A stretch of DNA of 64,000 bases from Thalassia testudinum (lineage: Eukaryota; Streptophyta; Magnoliopsida; Alismatales; Hydrocharitaceae), in assembly GCA_037157565.1 (NCBI GenBank), contig JAZHRO010000013.1:35778501-35842500 (forward strand), read 5' to 3'. A program made the position numbers and the translations under genes. Below the pieces are notes generated by a model. The model saw only the letters and a list, made by a program, of their open reading frames with translations. It searched no databases and was not told the DNA's origin. Below, piece after piece: positions 11,946 through 22,957 of the stretch. Numbering within the stretch: the stretch's first letter is position 1; each line of letters opens with the position of its first letter.

Positions 11946-12197
11946 AAAAATATGTTTAATTGGTGGGCACACCTTTCGAAGGATACACAGCACCCGAGGG
12001 TGGGACCAAACCTCTACTAAGCACGCCATAATTTCTTTATTAGGCCGCTTAATTACGTTTTCAGCTCATTAGTGGGCTTAATCAAGCCTTAACATAGTAA
12101 CCAGCCCCCAGCCACACACACATGCTTAGATAATGCTCAAACAGAATGCTCAGTGTAAATGCTCTGTTGTTTCGGGCGCCCGACACCCGTGACGACT
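11946..12197 (-). ncRNA. Candidate Pol III LTR RNA, T3 minus copy
   Basis: On the minus strand the start motif agtcgtcac begins at 12197, 30 nt after the TATA. No TTTT appears until the T5 run at 11946-11950, giving about 252 nt. Two hairpins lie near the 3' end: CACC-CTCG-GGTG (11991-12002) and a cctttcgaagg palindrome (11972-11982). Both have counterparts in T2. Confidence 0.45.
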
Positions 12198-12221
12198 GAG
12201 CTATGCATGCAACAAAAACAA

Positions 12222-12262
12222 CTTATAGCATTAAGAGCACTCGCACGCCCACGATGTGGGAC
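12222..12262 (-). promoter_or_regulatory. snRNA-type USE plus TATA, T3 minus copy
   Basis: On the minus strand USE gtcccacatcg (12262 to 12252) is an exact consensus match. After a 24-nt gap comes tataag (12227 to 12222). Confidence 0.55.
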
Positions 12263-12339
12263 TAACTGTGCTGCGGCTGTGCATTGGAAATCAGGCGGCT
12301 GCTGCTGATTTAGAGATTTTGGCCCTCAATTCGAGGGCG

Positions 12340-13079
12340 AAAATTTATTAGATATTAAAAATAAATTATGTTAAAATAAAGTATTTACATAGTATTATAC
12401 AATTGTACAATTAATTTGGAATTTTAATTATATTTACTATATAAATTAATTAGGTAAAGTCTACAGTTTATACATAACTGATTTTAGGTTTTATTCTTTA
12501 ATTACGTATAAATTAATTATTATATGGTCTAATTGACCTTATACAAAGTTAGTAAATATGTTAAAGTATTTAATAGATATTTTTATTATATTTTACAAGC
12601 TTTATTTCTATTTTATTTAAATTTACTTAGTATAATTTTAGACTATGTTATTTGTAAATTGAGTTTAAATAATATATACATTATAAATATACTTAAATTA
12701 GGTTAATTTACTTAAAATACAGTAATATACATATACAGTATAAGTTAACTTAGTTTTAACTTAATCTACTAATTTATTTTAATTTAATTTAATAACTTAA
12801 CTATTAACTTAATAAATTAATTAATTATTTTGTATATATAATTAAATTATGGTACAGGGTTTACTATGTTTATAATCCACATATAGCTACATATATACAG
12901 TACTATAACTTAATATGGTTATTTATAGTGTTTCCTAATTTATATAACTTATTAGTACATATAAATTAGTTTAATTAATGATTAGTTATATAATTAAGAT
13001 ATATACAGTATAATTTAACTTAAATATTTAATTTACATACTACAATATATACATAAGTTATTTATATTATAAATATGTG
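12340..13079. other. AT-rich segment of the T3 LTR, no gene
   Basis: This is roughly 740 bp of taatta- and tatata-rich sequence without a usable open frame. The plus-strand T3 LTR has an equivalent AT-rich block at about 45560-46330, so it is a normal part of this LTR rather than a separate element. Confidence 0.7.
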
Positions 13080-14016
13080 TGATGAGAGCCTCATCATGAG
13101 CCATAACTAGCTCATTTTGACCCAATAAAGAAGATAAAAGCTCCTACATAACCTAGAAGAAGGCTTAACTGAAGGAACAAGTGCTCTGAGAAGAAAACAT
13201 GAAATAAAGGTTAAAACTGCAATTTTATCATTGCAGTACATAAACAGGATTTCTCAGAAGCAAAACATAGGTCAAATGGTCCAAATAAGATAAAAAGTGG
13301 GTTGAGTTAATCAGAAATGGGTTTATGTGCAATCTAAGAACTAAATGACACTTGGTAACCCTAAAACAGACCTGCTTAAATTAACAAGGTTCCGGTCAGA
13401 ATAAAAATCAAGTAAACCCTCTAAAAATCATAGAAAAACATCCTCTAGGGTTTAGAACACTTAATTTGGCCTTTGGAACCTAGTTTGACCTAGATTAGGG
13501 TCCTAGCTCTTCAATTAACCTAATTTAGGTTTTTATGCAAAATGTCCAGTCAAACGAGGTCAAACCTAAAATCCAACTTCACCATTGGATTCCTTAGGTC
13601 CAAATTAGGTTTGTACCAAAATTTGGACCTAAGGAGAGGTCATCTTGACCTACTTTGCAATTTAGTACACCCAAATCATAAATTGGTCCCTATCTTTTGA
13701 ATACCTTTGCAGAGAGCCCCCTAGGTTCTTCGCCTCCTTTGCAAACCGGTCCTGCCGCCATTGCTAGGGCAGAACCGAGCTCCGATGAAGTTTCGAGAGA
13801 GATTGCTCTCTAATTCCTTAGAGATTCTCTCCCAGAAATGGAAGGGGGATTCTCTGAGGAATTCCCTTCCTTCTAAAGCCAATTACAATCGCTGGTGTGA
13901 ACCCAATCTCTCATACGAACGCACAAGAGATTTGGGTATCCACCTTCCTTCCATCTTCGGCGAGTCGGCAGCGTTGATTGCGCGGTCTCCACGCGCTGGT
14001 AGGTGCGGCCAGCACC

Positions 14017-14023
14017 TATAAAA
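14017..14023 (+). promoter_or_regulatory. Upstream TATA box of T1 copy 3 (tataaaa)
   Basis: It sits in the conserved context gcacctataaaagacacccc, 841 bp upstream of the USE. Confidence 0.55.
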
Positions 14024-14857
14024 GACACCCCAGACCCTGCCGCAGAAGGCAAGCTTGATTTTGACGGAGATCCCTTCCAAATTCCTCTCTCTCCCATCTC
14101 CGGCCAAACGACCCACAAGCTCCGGCGACCTCCTCCCCTCCTTCTCGTCGCTCTGCTGCCATACCAGCAGCAGAGTCCTCTCCGCCGCTTCCTCCCTCAG
14201 GGTCTTTCTTCCCCGACGACGGCAGTTACGAGCCGTCCTCTCCGCCACCTCCCTTCCTTCCAGACAACCCCAGATACGTTCTCCATCCTCTCCTCTCTCT
14301 TTTCCCCCAACTATTTTACTTGATTACCCCTCGACAGTACCTAACCGCCTCCATCTTCCTCGCCTCCGACCGCACTCCGGCGAGCCGCCCACACCACTCC
14401 GCCACTCCACACGGCTCGCCGACCACCTCGTGAGCTTCACCTCACCACCAGGAACCCATTCCACCCCATCACTGCCACTCCAGACCTCCACAAGCACCCC
14501 CCGACCAACCCACCATCTCCGGCCACAGGTTGAACTAGGCATGCACGCCTAGGCCGACCGGCAACCTGCAGCATCACCCACCGCCTTCGCCGTGCTACGG
14601 CGAAGGTTTCCAGCTATTCTGATTGGGCCAATAGGCCGTTCTGTTGGATGTCAGGTGTACGCCCCAGCCGCCATTAACAGCCGAAGCAGCAGGGAGCTTG
14701 GAGTAGCAGCAGGTGTCAGGCTTCCCAGGCGGCAGGTGCAGCAGACTCTCGCAAATGTTGCGAAGCAACCGAGGCCAGCCAGTAGCGCAGAGGAGTCAAC
14801 AGCTTGGGCAATCGAGCGACAAAACTCTGCGGGCACGCGTGAAGGCGAGACCAGATA

Positions 14858-14898
14858 GTCCCACATCGTGGGATTGCAACACTCAGGTACCATATAAG
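14858..14898 (+). promoter_or_regulatory. snRNA-type USE plus TATA, T1 copy 3
   Basis: USE gtcccacatcg (14858-14868) is an exact consensus match. A 24-nt gap leads to tataag at 14893-14898. A ctgcgggcac element lies about 30 nt upstream. Confidence 0.6.
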
Positions 14899-14922
14899 TT
14901 GTTTTTGTGTTTTCGTCTTAGT

Positions 14923-15170
14923 GCCTCTGTAAGCACAGGGGTGAGGTCCCTCACTGCCCTCACACACGCCTCGCCCGAGGCTTGACCTCGCGGATCTGGC
15001 GAATCCGACCCGACCTAGACCTACGCACTCCTCGCGCATCATCACTTGCCGGTGCGCCTGGTCCCGGGTGCGAACCCGATCCGACTACCCGTGTGGCTCT
15101 GGGAGAGCGTCCGTGAGTGAATTGCTTGAGAGAGAGAGACGCTTGGGTAGAGGGACGGGGGTAGGTTTTT
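14923..15170 (+). ncRNA. Candidate Pol III LTR RNA, T1 copy 3
   Basis: The start GCCTC is 30 nt after the TATA. The first TTTT is the T5 run at 15166-15170, so the unit is about 248 nt. Conserved features are ggggtgaggtccc shortly after the start, the gctctgggagagc hairpin, and the gtaggttttt end. This copy has the best promoter and terminator of the T1 set. Confidence 0.45.
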
Positions 15171-15481
15171 GCTACTGTGTGGTGTGTGCAGGAAGGAAGA
15201 ACTGACCAAGGCAGCGAACACTTAGCGGCTGTAGAACAGGAAGAGAAGAAAGAAGAGGCTGTGTAGCAGTGAAAGGAGAAGTCTTCGCAGAGAAGAAGAA
15301 GAACGAAGACAAGGCAGAAGAGAGAGAAGAACGAAGAAGAAGACAAGGGAAGACTGCAAAGAGATCAGAAGAAAAAGAAGAAGAAGAAAGAAGAAAGGCA
15401 AGGCAGGAGAAGAAGGAAAGATACAGAAGCAAAGAAAGGAGAAGAGCCACGAAGAAGAAGAAAGAGAGAGATCACATTTAA

Positions 15482-15507
15482 GACGTCTGATACACAAATC
15501 AGACGTC
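15482..15507 (+). repeat. Conserved U5 hairpin, T1 copy 3
   Basis: A perfect 10-bp inverted repeat, gacgtctgat and atcagacgtc, with a 6-nt loop. Confidence 0.7.
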
Positions 15508-17439
15508 CAATTCTACTTTTTTTTTCCAAATCCTTTTTAAAATTCTCTCTTTGAATGAATTATATTTGCATTTAACAGTTGTATTCTTTGGTTTTACAAA
15601 GTACTGAGATTGCTCCCCGTGTTCGACCTCGGATACTTTAGTTGTTCGAGTAATAAAATTCTTTATATTTGTTTAAACATTTTGTCGGTTATACTATAAC
15701 GTAATACGCTTTAAATCCGCACAAAATCATTGAGAACAATGTGTAATTCACTCTATAGATAAATAGGCTTATAATATAGCTTATATATACACCTATATAC
15801 ATAGTATACAAAGGATTTTTAGGTATTTTTGAGTTTTTTCAGCTTTTTATGGATTTTATATCTGTTATGGAGATAGGTGATGAGAGGGAAAGAAATAGAT
15901 GAGGAGAATGAGATGTTTTTGGTATTTTTAAGTATAGTTTCTTTTATTAAGTTCCATGGTATACAGAACAGTCGACTAGTAAATTCTACCAAGTCAGGGG
16001 TTCGGAATACCATGAAACTTGGTATGAACTTAGGGAAATACCTAATCTTCAATCAAATAGGTTTATTTTATTTTTTTAGATTTTTTATATAATTTTTATT
16101 TAATTCCAAAGTTCACACATTCTAAGCCATTCAAGGGTTTTCTAATGTGTTAAGGCGTAGAATGGGTCTCAATTGGTTTAAAAGGCAGTAAACTTCCTCT
16201 AACAGACTCAGTGTAATAGATAGCAAAGATATAGACATCAAAGCATGCAATTCTACATGGATTTCAACTAATTAAACCTATTGGACAGTTAGGCTTAAAG
16301 TATAGCTGACAAAAGATTTAACTCAAATTACAAGCATTCAATTGAATTTAAAAATCAATTACAATGTATGAAAGCTTGTATACAACTCATAGGTAACCAT
16401 TATACATAAGTCAGCTATTTAACAATTAAGATCTACACCCCCTCCACTGATTGCTCTACTACTGCTGTAAAAGCAACAGACAAGCAGCAGGCCATGCAGC
16501 AACAAAGCAGCCTCTACTGGAAATTTAGCAACACAAGCAGCAGCAAAAGCCACCTAACACAAGCCCTGTAGCAGGCCAAGTTTTGATTCCAGACGTCTTA
16601 ACTACTGTTGCAGTTAGTCCATTTGAAGAAGAGCAGGTCTGCAGCAAGGAAGAAGGCTAAATTCAACTTGTATCTCCTGATTTAACCATTGATGAGTCCA
16701 TTTTAATGGACTATTGTTACGCTTAAGTTAACTTTATTCTTACATTTTATGTTTGTTAATAACTACATTAGGTCATGGAATGATTGCATGCATCATTACT
16801 TAAGTTTACATCTATTATATTGCATTCTATAACTTATTATGTATATAAATAATTATTTTATATTTCATTATTGTAGGAATAACTTATGTTATATTTCAAC
16901 GTGCCACTCTCTCATGCAGGTCACGCACACAGCACACCCTACCCATCTCCTCCACTTGGTCCACTCCATCAGCCTATTTTAAGAGTTAACAAGTAACTGG
17001 GAAAATGGGAGAGGAGGAACAATTTTGCGAAGAAATCGGGGTCTTTTGAAAAGAATTCCCCCCCCTACGGGGACCTCTCAACTCTCGTCGGCCTCAACAA
17101 ATTGGCCACCCAACTCTCAGAACGGCGGCCAATTTTAGTAAGGGATTTAAAATCCCTTGAATTGCACCGGGGAAGAAGAACAGGCGGGGAGGAGATAAAA
17201 GTCGCATGGGTTAATTAATTTTGGCTCTCTTGACGAGGGGGATCATCTGGAAAGCACCACTGTGGACCCTACGCACATCGTGAGGAGAACCTGCACTGTG
17301 GCCCTTTCAACCCTTGCTAGCCATGCCAAGCGTGCCTCTCCAAGTGTTGCAGCAGTAGAGCAGCCTAGTGCCGGCCACGCTTGCGTGCAACCACGCCCGC
17401 ACGCAACAGCGCTTGTGCGCAACAGCGCCCTTGTGCACG

Positions 17440-19162
17440 TGTTGAAGCTACGGGTTACTACGCTTTCGAATTTGATTTTGAAAACCTGTCGTAGTAGTTT
17501 GAATAGCGAAGAACTCGGGTTCAACAAATAAAATTTATACCAGAATAGAAATCCCGGGTTAGGGAGACAGACATTTGATTAAAAATACATGTTTGTTTTA
17601 TTTGTCACGAAACAGAATAACTGGTTGAAAACTAGCTATCAATTTAACAAATAATAAATAGAAGAGAGAGAATATTACAAATAAAAGCAAAAGGGATGTA
17701 GAATAAACATGGATTTCATTATAAAAAATTATTCATTACACTACTCATTACGACTAGAAAGCGGGAAATGATTACACTGGAAAGCAGTAAATCTACTCTA
17801 GAAGCAGTAAAAAGAATGGAGAAAGAGATATCCTCCTCGAAGATCGCTTGGAGGACGAGCCGGACGGGACGACGCCTGGAAGATGGGGAATGGAGCGGGA
17901 AGAAGGAGGATGAAGCGGGAAGAATGTGAACGAAGCAGCATGTCGTTGTCGTCGCAGGATCCGTTTCTCGAATGCAGAGAGAGGACAACTGCAAGATGCT
18001 CCACGAAGGGGGACAAAGGTAGAAAAATTAAGATTTTTTCTCTAAAGGAGCATCCCAGGTTTGGGACAAGCTCTTAGATCTTTGGAAGGGGTGAGAGAAG
18101 AGAAGAAGGGATGAGAATTTCGTATGGGGGGGCTCCTTTTATAGTTGCAAGGAGTGAGGGAATTTTGGTCATTACATGTTGAAAATCATTAATTCAGGAC
18201 CTTTAGTGATGGATAAATCCATCACTAAAGGCCCAAACGTGGCCGTAGTGGGCAGCGCGCGCACGCCCGCTCGCCTCCCCGCGCCTCAACACGCGTGCAC
18301 GTTCGCTAGATCTTGGCTGTTCGATCGTGAGATCGAACGGCTGAGAGCGCTCCTCGCCCCGCCTCAACTGCTCGCCTCTCATGTGAGATTCTGCGTCAGG
18401 CGGGGGCGTGCGATGGCGCGTGGACGCTATCGAGTGTGCACAGCCGCTCGATCTCCATCGTGCGGTCGATTGCGCCCGCGCACCCACTCCAATTCGAGGC
18501 GCCATGTGGCTTGATCCTGCATCTTCTTCGCCTTGTTAAGGCGCTCGACCAACGCGCTGTAGGCACATTTGTGTCAAACGCTTAACTTAAGCGCGCACGC
18601 TTCACAGCCATTGGATCTTGATCCAACGGCGGGGAAGCGTTGGTGTTAAGTACTTTAGTGGATGCATGCAGCCGGTTACGTGGCCGAGATGGTGCCATGT
18701 TGCGCCATCTTGGCCGTCCATCTTCAGGGTGATGTAGATGTTGCCATGGGTATCGGATATTGTTGATTTTCACGCTGTTAGGTTGCGATCATCGATCCAA
18801 ATCCATCCGTGCGGCCCGATTTGTCATCTGAAGTGTATATTAACACCATCTTGGCCCTTGATCTTCTAAGGTTCATCGATCTCTATCTGATGCTACGAAT
18901 ATCCGATTAAGGCGATCTTGGAGTCGTTGAACTCCAATCGTCGCCCTGATCAGATCTGTATGGTTGGATCTTCGATCCGAGGCCTTGATAAAAAGTCACC
19001 CTGTCCCTGACCATAAAAGGAGACAATTAACCTCCATTTTATTCAGACTAATCTAAATGCAAGATGATACATGTTATGCAATATTTATAGTATGTAATGC
19101 AATTCTATGCTTAAGAACATGCATAAATAGACATTTTATGTAATATAAACATGTTTACATCA
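17440..19162 (-). mobile_element. Solo LTR inside the Athila 5' LTR
   Basis: The 1723-bp insert reads, on the minus strand, TGATGTAAACATG to GCTTCAACA. Flanks gcacg (17435-17439) and gtgcg (19163-19167) differ by two transitions, so the TSD is tentative. The minus strand has gttgaacccgagtt followed by ctactacgac, a Tat-like U5 signature, and a TATA box (actataaaagg) near 18133-18145. There is no USE at 24-nt spacing before that TATA. A 15-bp palindrome lies at 18200-18231. Confidence 0.55.
18200..18231. repeat. Perfect 15-bp inverted repeat with a 2-nt loop
   Basis: Arms cctttagtgatggat (18200-18214) and atccatcactaaagg (18217-18231) are perfectly complementary around aa. It lies upstream of the minus-strand TATA of the surrounding LTR. 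Confidence 0.8.
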
Positions 19163-20119
19163 GTGCGCAGCCCTCACCAGCCATGCCAAGCGCGCACACC
19201 GCACGCAGATGCTCGCACCCTTGTGCCTCTCCATCATCTTCCTCTGCTTCTCTCAAACCGCCTATAAACAACCAAAAGAACCCACCGCACGTAGCAGCTC
19301 CCCCGCGGAACCCTCGCCGGCCATGCTTGCGTGCAACCACGCCCCCGTGCAGCAGCACTCGCACGCAGCAGCGCTAGCATGCAACTGCTCCCTTGTGCAC
19401 GCGCAGCAGACCGCGCGCAGCAACCACCAGAGGCCGCTGCAGTCCCTGCCTCTCCTCTCCGCCGTCACCTGCTGTCCGGTCAGCTGCCACCGGCCACCTC
19501 CCGCCTCACCATCATCATCTACGAGATCCTCTCCTCCGGTGGAACTCCTCCTGAGCAAACCGCCGGTGACGCCTCCTCCAACGTGCGGTGAAGAGAGAGG
19601 AAATTTCCTCTATTTTTGGAAGAATTAAAATTTACATTGTCTGCCATTGTCACTTGAATATTGGATTATTTTATTCAGGCAAAATTGCATGGGTGCACTT
19701 ACAATTTTGTGAATTTGCTGAACTTGTGTTATGTGCATCATTTAACATTGAAATTTAATTCATATTTGCATTCAATTCAAACTTACATGATATGCTACTA
19801 CACATGCATCATATACATACTTTTAGGAGCTTGATTCCTGACGTGAAAATTACATAAATAGCCTTGAACTTTTCATGAAATTGCAAGTTCCATTTAGAGT
19901 AGCATATTCATTGAATTGATTTCGTGAAGGTGTCTGCGAACATTATAACTCTCTACTTGTGAATTTATTGGATCTATTCCTCCCTGTGAATACGACATCC
20001 TTTTCGTGGTTTAAATTGATATCTATTTTAATCTTTGATTAAGAGATTTCCACCACATAAATTACAACGATATATCATTCTATTATTTTCTTAATCAAGC
20101 GAAATACTCTCACATCAAA

Positions 20120-20137
20120 TGGCGCCGTTGCCGGGGA
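20120..20137 (+). other. Primer-binding site of the Athila-type element
   Basis: The sequence tggcgccgttgccgggga begins two bases after the 5' LTR. This motif is the usual Athila/Tat PBS, commonly assigned to tRNA-Asp. It fixes the 5' LTR end at 20117 and the plus orientation. Confidence 0.85.
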
Positions 20138-20502
20138 AGCTGCCTAGCTCTTTGAGGAGAACCTTAAGGGCAAGGGGGTCGTATTTAGGGAGCATGCCCA
20201 AGCGTGACCGTGCTGAGGAGTGGAAAGAAGATCGACAAGCCTGATAACACTCCTACGGTTATCTCTTAGAATTACCCTTCTACACCCGACCCGACTTCCA
20301 TCTCCACCAAGGAAGAGCCACATTGCTCTCCCTCGCTTGAAATCATCCACAATGAGAATGTCGTCCTTCCACCACCCCTCTCCCGCCATGACGATCCCTC
20401 TACCCAAAAGCCGAGGGTGCCCTATCCAAAGCGCCTATTTGCTCCTGGGGAATCTTCTGTTGGCTCGCCTGGAGCCAAGCCAAGGATAGGACGGAGGAGA
20501 TT
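20138..20502 (+). pseudogene. Degraded gag/leader remnant
   Basis: Between the PBS and the protease frame only about 365 bp remain, so most of gag is missing. The segment with gagcatgcccaagcgtgacc resembles Athila gag start regions, but stops interrupt every frame and no zinc knuckle is visible. Confidence 0.4.
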
Positions 20503-21126
20503 ATGGACACTTTTAGGAAAGTCCAGATCAACTTGCCTATGTTGGAAGCTATCAAACAGATCCTGTCCTATGCCAAGTTTCTGAAGGACCTGTGCACCCA
20601 AAAGCGTCGATCTAGGAAACATGTCCAAACCAAGGTCATCCTGCCTGATTATGTTAGCTCGGTTCTCCAACATGGAACGCCCCCCAAAATGAAAGACCGA
20701 GGGGCCCTGTATATTTCAGTGGTTATAGGTAGCCAACACATTGACGAGGCTCTGCTCGATCTGGGTGCGGGGGTGAACATTTTACCGAGCTTTGTTTACG
20801 ACCTTTTGGGAGGAGGCAAGTTAAAGCCTATTCCAGTCATCCTCCAGGTCACAGACAGATCACTTAAGACACCACGGGGATTACTGGAAGATGTCCTTGT
20901 GAGAGTAGAGAACTTCTTCTTCCCTGTTGACTTTCTGATTCTAGATACTGACCCATCTAATAAGCCCACAAAGCCGTCCATTATTCTAGGATGCCCCTTC
21001 TTGGCCACAACCAATGCCTCTATCAATTGTAGATCAGGGGCACTTAAAATGGGCTTTGGGAACAAGAAGATCCGGTTAAATGTTTTTGATACTTACAAGC
21101 AATCCGGATTTGAAGATTGTTCTTAG
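20503..21126 (+). pseudogene. Athila-type aspartic protease region
   Basis: A 207-residue frame. Residues about 15-35 (EAIKQILSYAKFLKDLCTQK) match the conserved segment preceding the protease in Athila/Tat polyproteins. The protease active site is LLDLGAGVNILP at about residue 85, the Athila variant of the D-S/T-G motif. The flap and C-terminal region follow, with PRGLLEDVLV, FPVDFLILD and ILGCPFLATTNASINC. The frame ends at a TAG (21124-21126), but homologous sequence continues in the same frame, so this stop is a mutation. A PR product would have cleaved the Gag-Pol polyprotein. Confidence 0.8.
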
Positions 21127-21243
21127 ATTGAGGTCGTTGATGAAATAATTGAAGAGACTACTCCAGCACTCCTACGTAGAGATCCCCTTCAAAAGGTTGT
21201 ATCTAAGGACCATCCTCTGATTATTAAAGAAACTGAAAGGGAA

Positions 21244-22318
21244 ATGCTTGAATTAGAAGAGTTGCTAGGGATACACACAGAGTCTCTATCCCCACCCTGG
21301 ACCGTGAAGGTAGATCCGCTACCTGAGGCGGAGACATCTCAACTTAAACCCTCAATCCAAAAGGCTCCTGAGTTGGAGTTGAAACCCCTCCCGAGCACAT
21401 TGAAATATGCTTTCCTTGGCCCTAATGACATGCTCCCCGTTATTATCTCGTCTGCATTGTCTGAATCGTAGGAGGAAGCTCTGCTTGAGTGTTTACAAAG
21501 GCACAAGGAAACAATTTCCTGGTTAATTGCTGAAATTAAGGGTGTTGATCCCTCCTTTGCATGCATCATATATACACGGACGAGTCCGTGAAACCTTTCC
21601 GAGACATGCAGAGAAGGCTCAACCCCAATATGTGGGAGGTTGTTAAAAAGGAGATTCTGAAATGGTTGGATGCAGGGATTATCTATCCCATTTCAGATAG
21701 TAAATGGGTTAGTCTTATTCATGTAGTACCCAAAAAGGCAGGAATCACTGTGAAAGAGAATGACCAAGGAGAGCTGGTGACCACTAGACCCTCAACTGGT
21801 TGGAGGGTCTGCATTGATTACAGCCGTTTGAACAAGACTACCTAGAAAGACCATTTCCCCTTACCGTTTATTGATCAGATTTTGGATTGACTTGCGGGGA
21901 ACAAGTACTTCTGTTTTCTTGACGGGTACTCTGGGTATAAGCAGATAGCCATTTTTCTTGACGATCAGGAGCATACCACCTTCACGAGTCCGTATGGCAC
22001 ATTTGCATTCCGCCGAAAGCCATTCAGGTTATGTAATGCTCTTGCCACTTTCCAACTTTGTATGATGGCTATCTTTTCTGATATGATCGACGAGTTTGTT
22101 GAAATTTTCATGGATGACTTCTCCATTTATGGCTCGTCGTTTGACTTATGTCTTTCACACCTTGATAAGGTCTTAACCAGTTGCGAAGAGGAAAAGCTGG
22201 TGCTTAGCTGGGAGAAAAGCCACTTTATGGTCTAGCAGGGCATTGTGTTAGGGCATATAGTTTCCGAGAGAGGATTAGAGGTGGACACCGCAAAAATTGA
22301 TTCATCTCTAAGCTTCCA
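21244..22318 (+). pseudogene. Athila-type reverse transcriptase, broken
   Basis: The linker (21244-21471) ends at a stop. RT resumes in another frame near 21561 with NPNMWEVVKKEILKWLDAG and the motif WRVCIDYSRLNKTT, then a stop at 21843-21845, another at about 21888, and one at 22233-22235. Between them CFLDGYSGYKQIAI, FAFRRKPFRLCNA and the catalytic FMDDFS (near 22110) are readable, with only small changes from the usual FxDDFS and FGLCNAP consensus. A frameshift follows near 22300. The enzyme would have copied element RNA into DNA. It is clearly nonfunctional here. Confidence 0.82.
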
Positions 22319-22957
22319 TTGCCTGCCAATGTTCGTCAAGTTAGATCTTTCCTTGGCCATGATAGATTTTATAGGTGCTTTATTAGAGATTTCAGTAAAA
22401 TCTCTAAGCCACTCTGCGACCTATTAGCGAAGGATGCCTCCTTCGTTTTTGATGATAGATGTGGTGAGGATTTCCAAGTCTTAAAGAAAGCCCTTGTTAC
22501 CTCACTGATTCTCCAAGCACCAGATTGGACCCTCCCATTTGAGCTAATGTGCGATGCTTCTGATTTTGTAGTGGGAGCGGTCTTAGGTCAAAGGGTTGAT
22601 GGCAAACTTCATGTGCTGCATTATGCTAGCAAGACCCTTACGGATCCTCAGCAAAACTATACGGTCACTAAAAAGGAACTTCTTGCTGTAGTATTTGCTT
22701 TGGAAAAGTTTTGGTCTAATCTTTTGGGATCCAAGGTTGTGGTGTTCACTGATCATTCTACCTTAAAGCATCTTCTTGCTAAAAAGGACACCAAACCTCA
22801 CCTAATTCGTTGGATTCTGCTACTCCAGGAGTTTGACCTCGAAATTAAAGATAAGAAAAGAGTTGAGAGTGTGGTAGAGATCATCTGTCTAGGATCCCTA
22901 TTGAGGCATCAAATACCGCTGGCGGTATTCAAGAGACTTTCCCTGATGAGTCTCTGA
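22319..22957 (+). pseudogene. RNase H and connection domain of pol
   Basis: A 212-residue frame continues pol after a frameshift. It reads [28 protein letters not shown] (RT thumb), then [19 protein letters not shown] (first RNase H Asp), [13 protein letters not shown] (the Glu region) and [14 protein letters not shown] (second Asp region). After about 22870 a further frameshift removes the usual ENVVADHLSRL motif, so the final 25 residues are out of register. Confidence 0.82.

Larger units (their letters stand above)
13080..15738 (+). mobile_element. T1 solo LTR, copy 3
   Basis: The 2659-bp LTR (TGATGAGAGCCTCATCATG...GAGAACA) is flanked by a perfect TSD atgtg (13075-13079 and 15739-15743) and interrupts the minus-strand T3 LTR. 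A TATA box lies at 14017, USE at 14858, a long GAAGAA purine tract at about 15240-15475, the U5 hairpin at 15482-15507, and gttcgacctcgg with ctataacg near the end. No internal region follows. Confidence 0.87.
16690..20117 (+). repeat. 5' LTR of the Athila-type element, interrupted
   Basis: The LTR occupies 16690-17439 and about 19163-20117, roughly 1.7 kb, split by a 1.7-kb solo LTR. It ends CACATCA two bases before the PBS. Its last 940 bp match the 3' LTR (23976-24932). A TATA-like cctataaaca lies near 19259. The first bases form a hairpin, agtccatt and aatggact. No USE is seen upstream of its TATA, unlike T1-T3. Confidence 0.75.

Noticed and set aside
14055..14552. 165-residue Pro/Ser-rich frame downstream of the T1 TATA
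   Set aside because: The equivalent region in other T1 copies is not open in the same frame, so it looks like a C-rich leader rather than a protein.
20230..20489. Open frames between the PBS and the protease
   Set aside because: They are short, in mixed frames, and carry no gag motif, so they are treated as degraded leader/gag.
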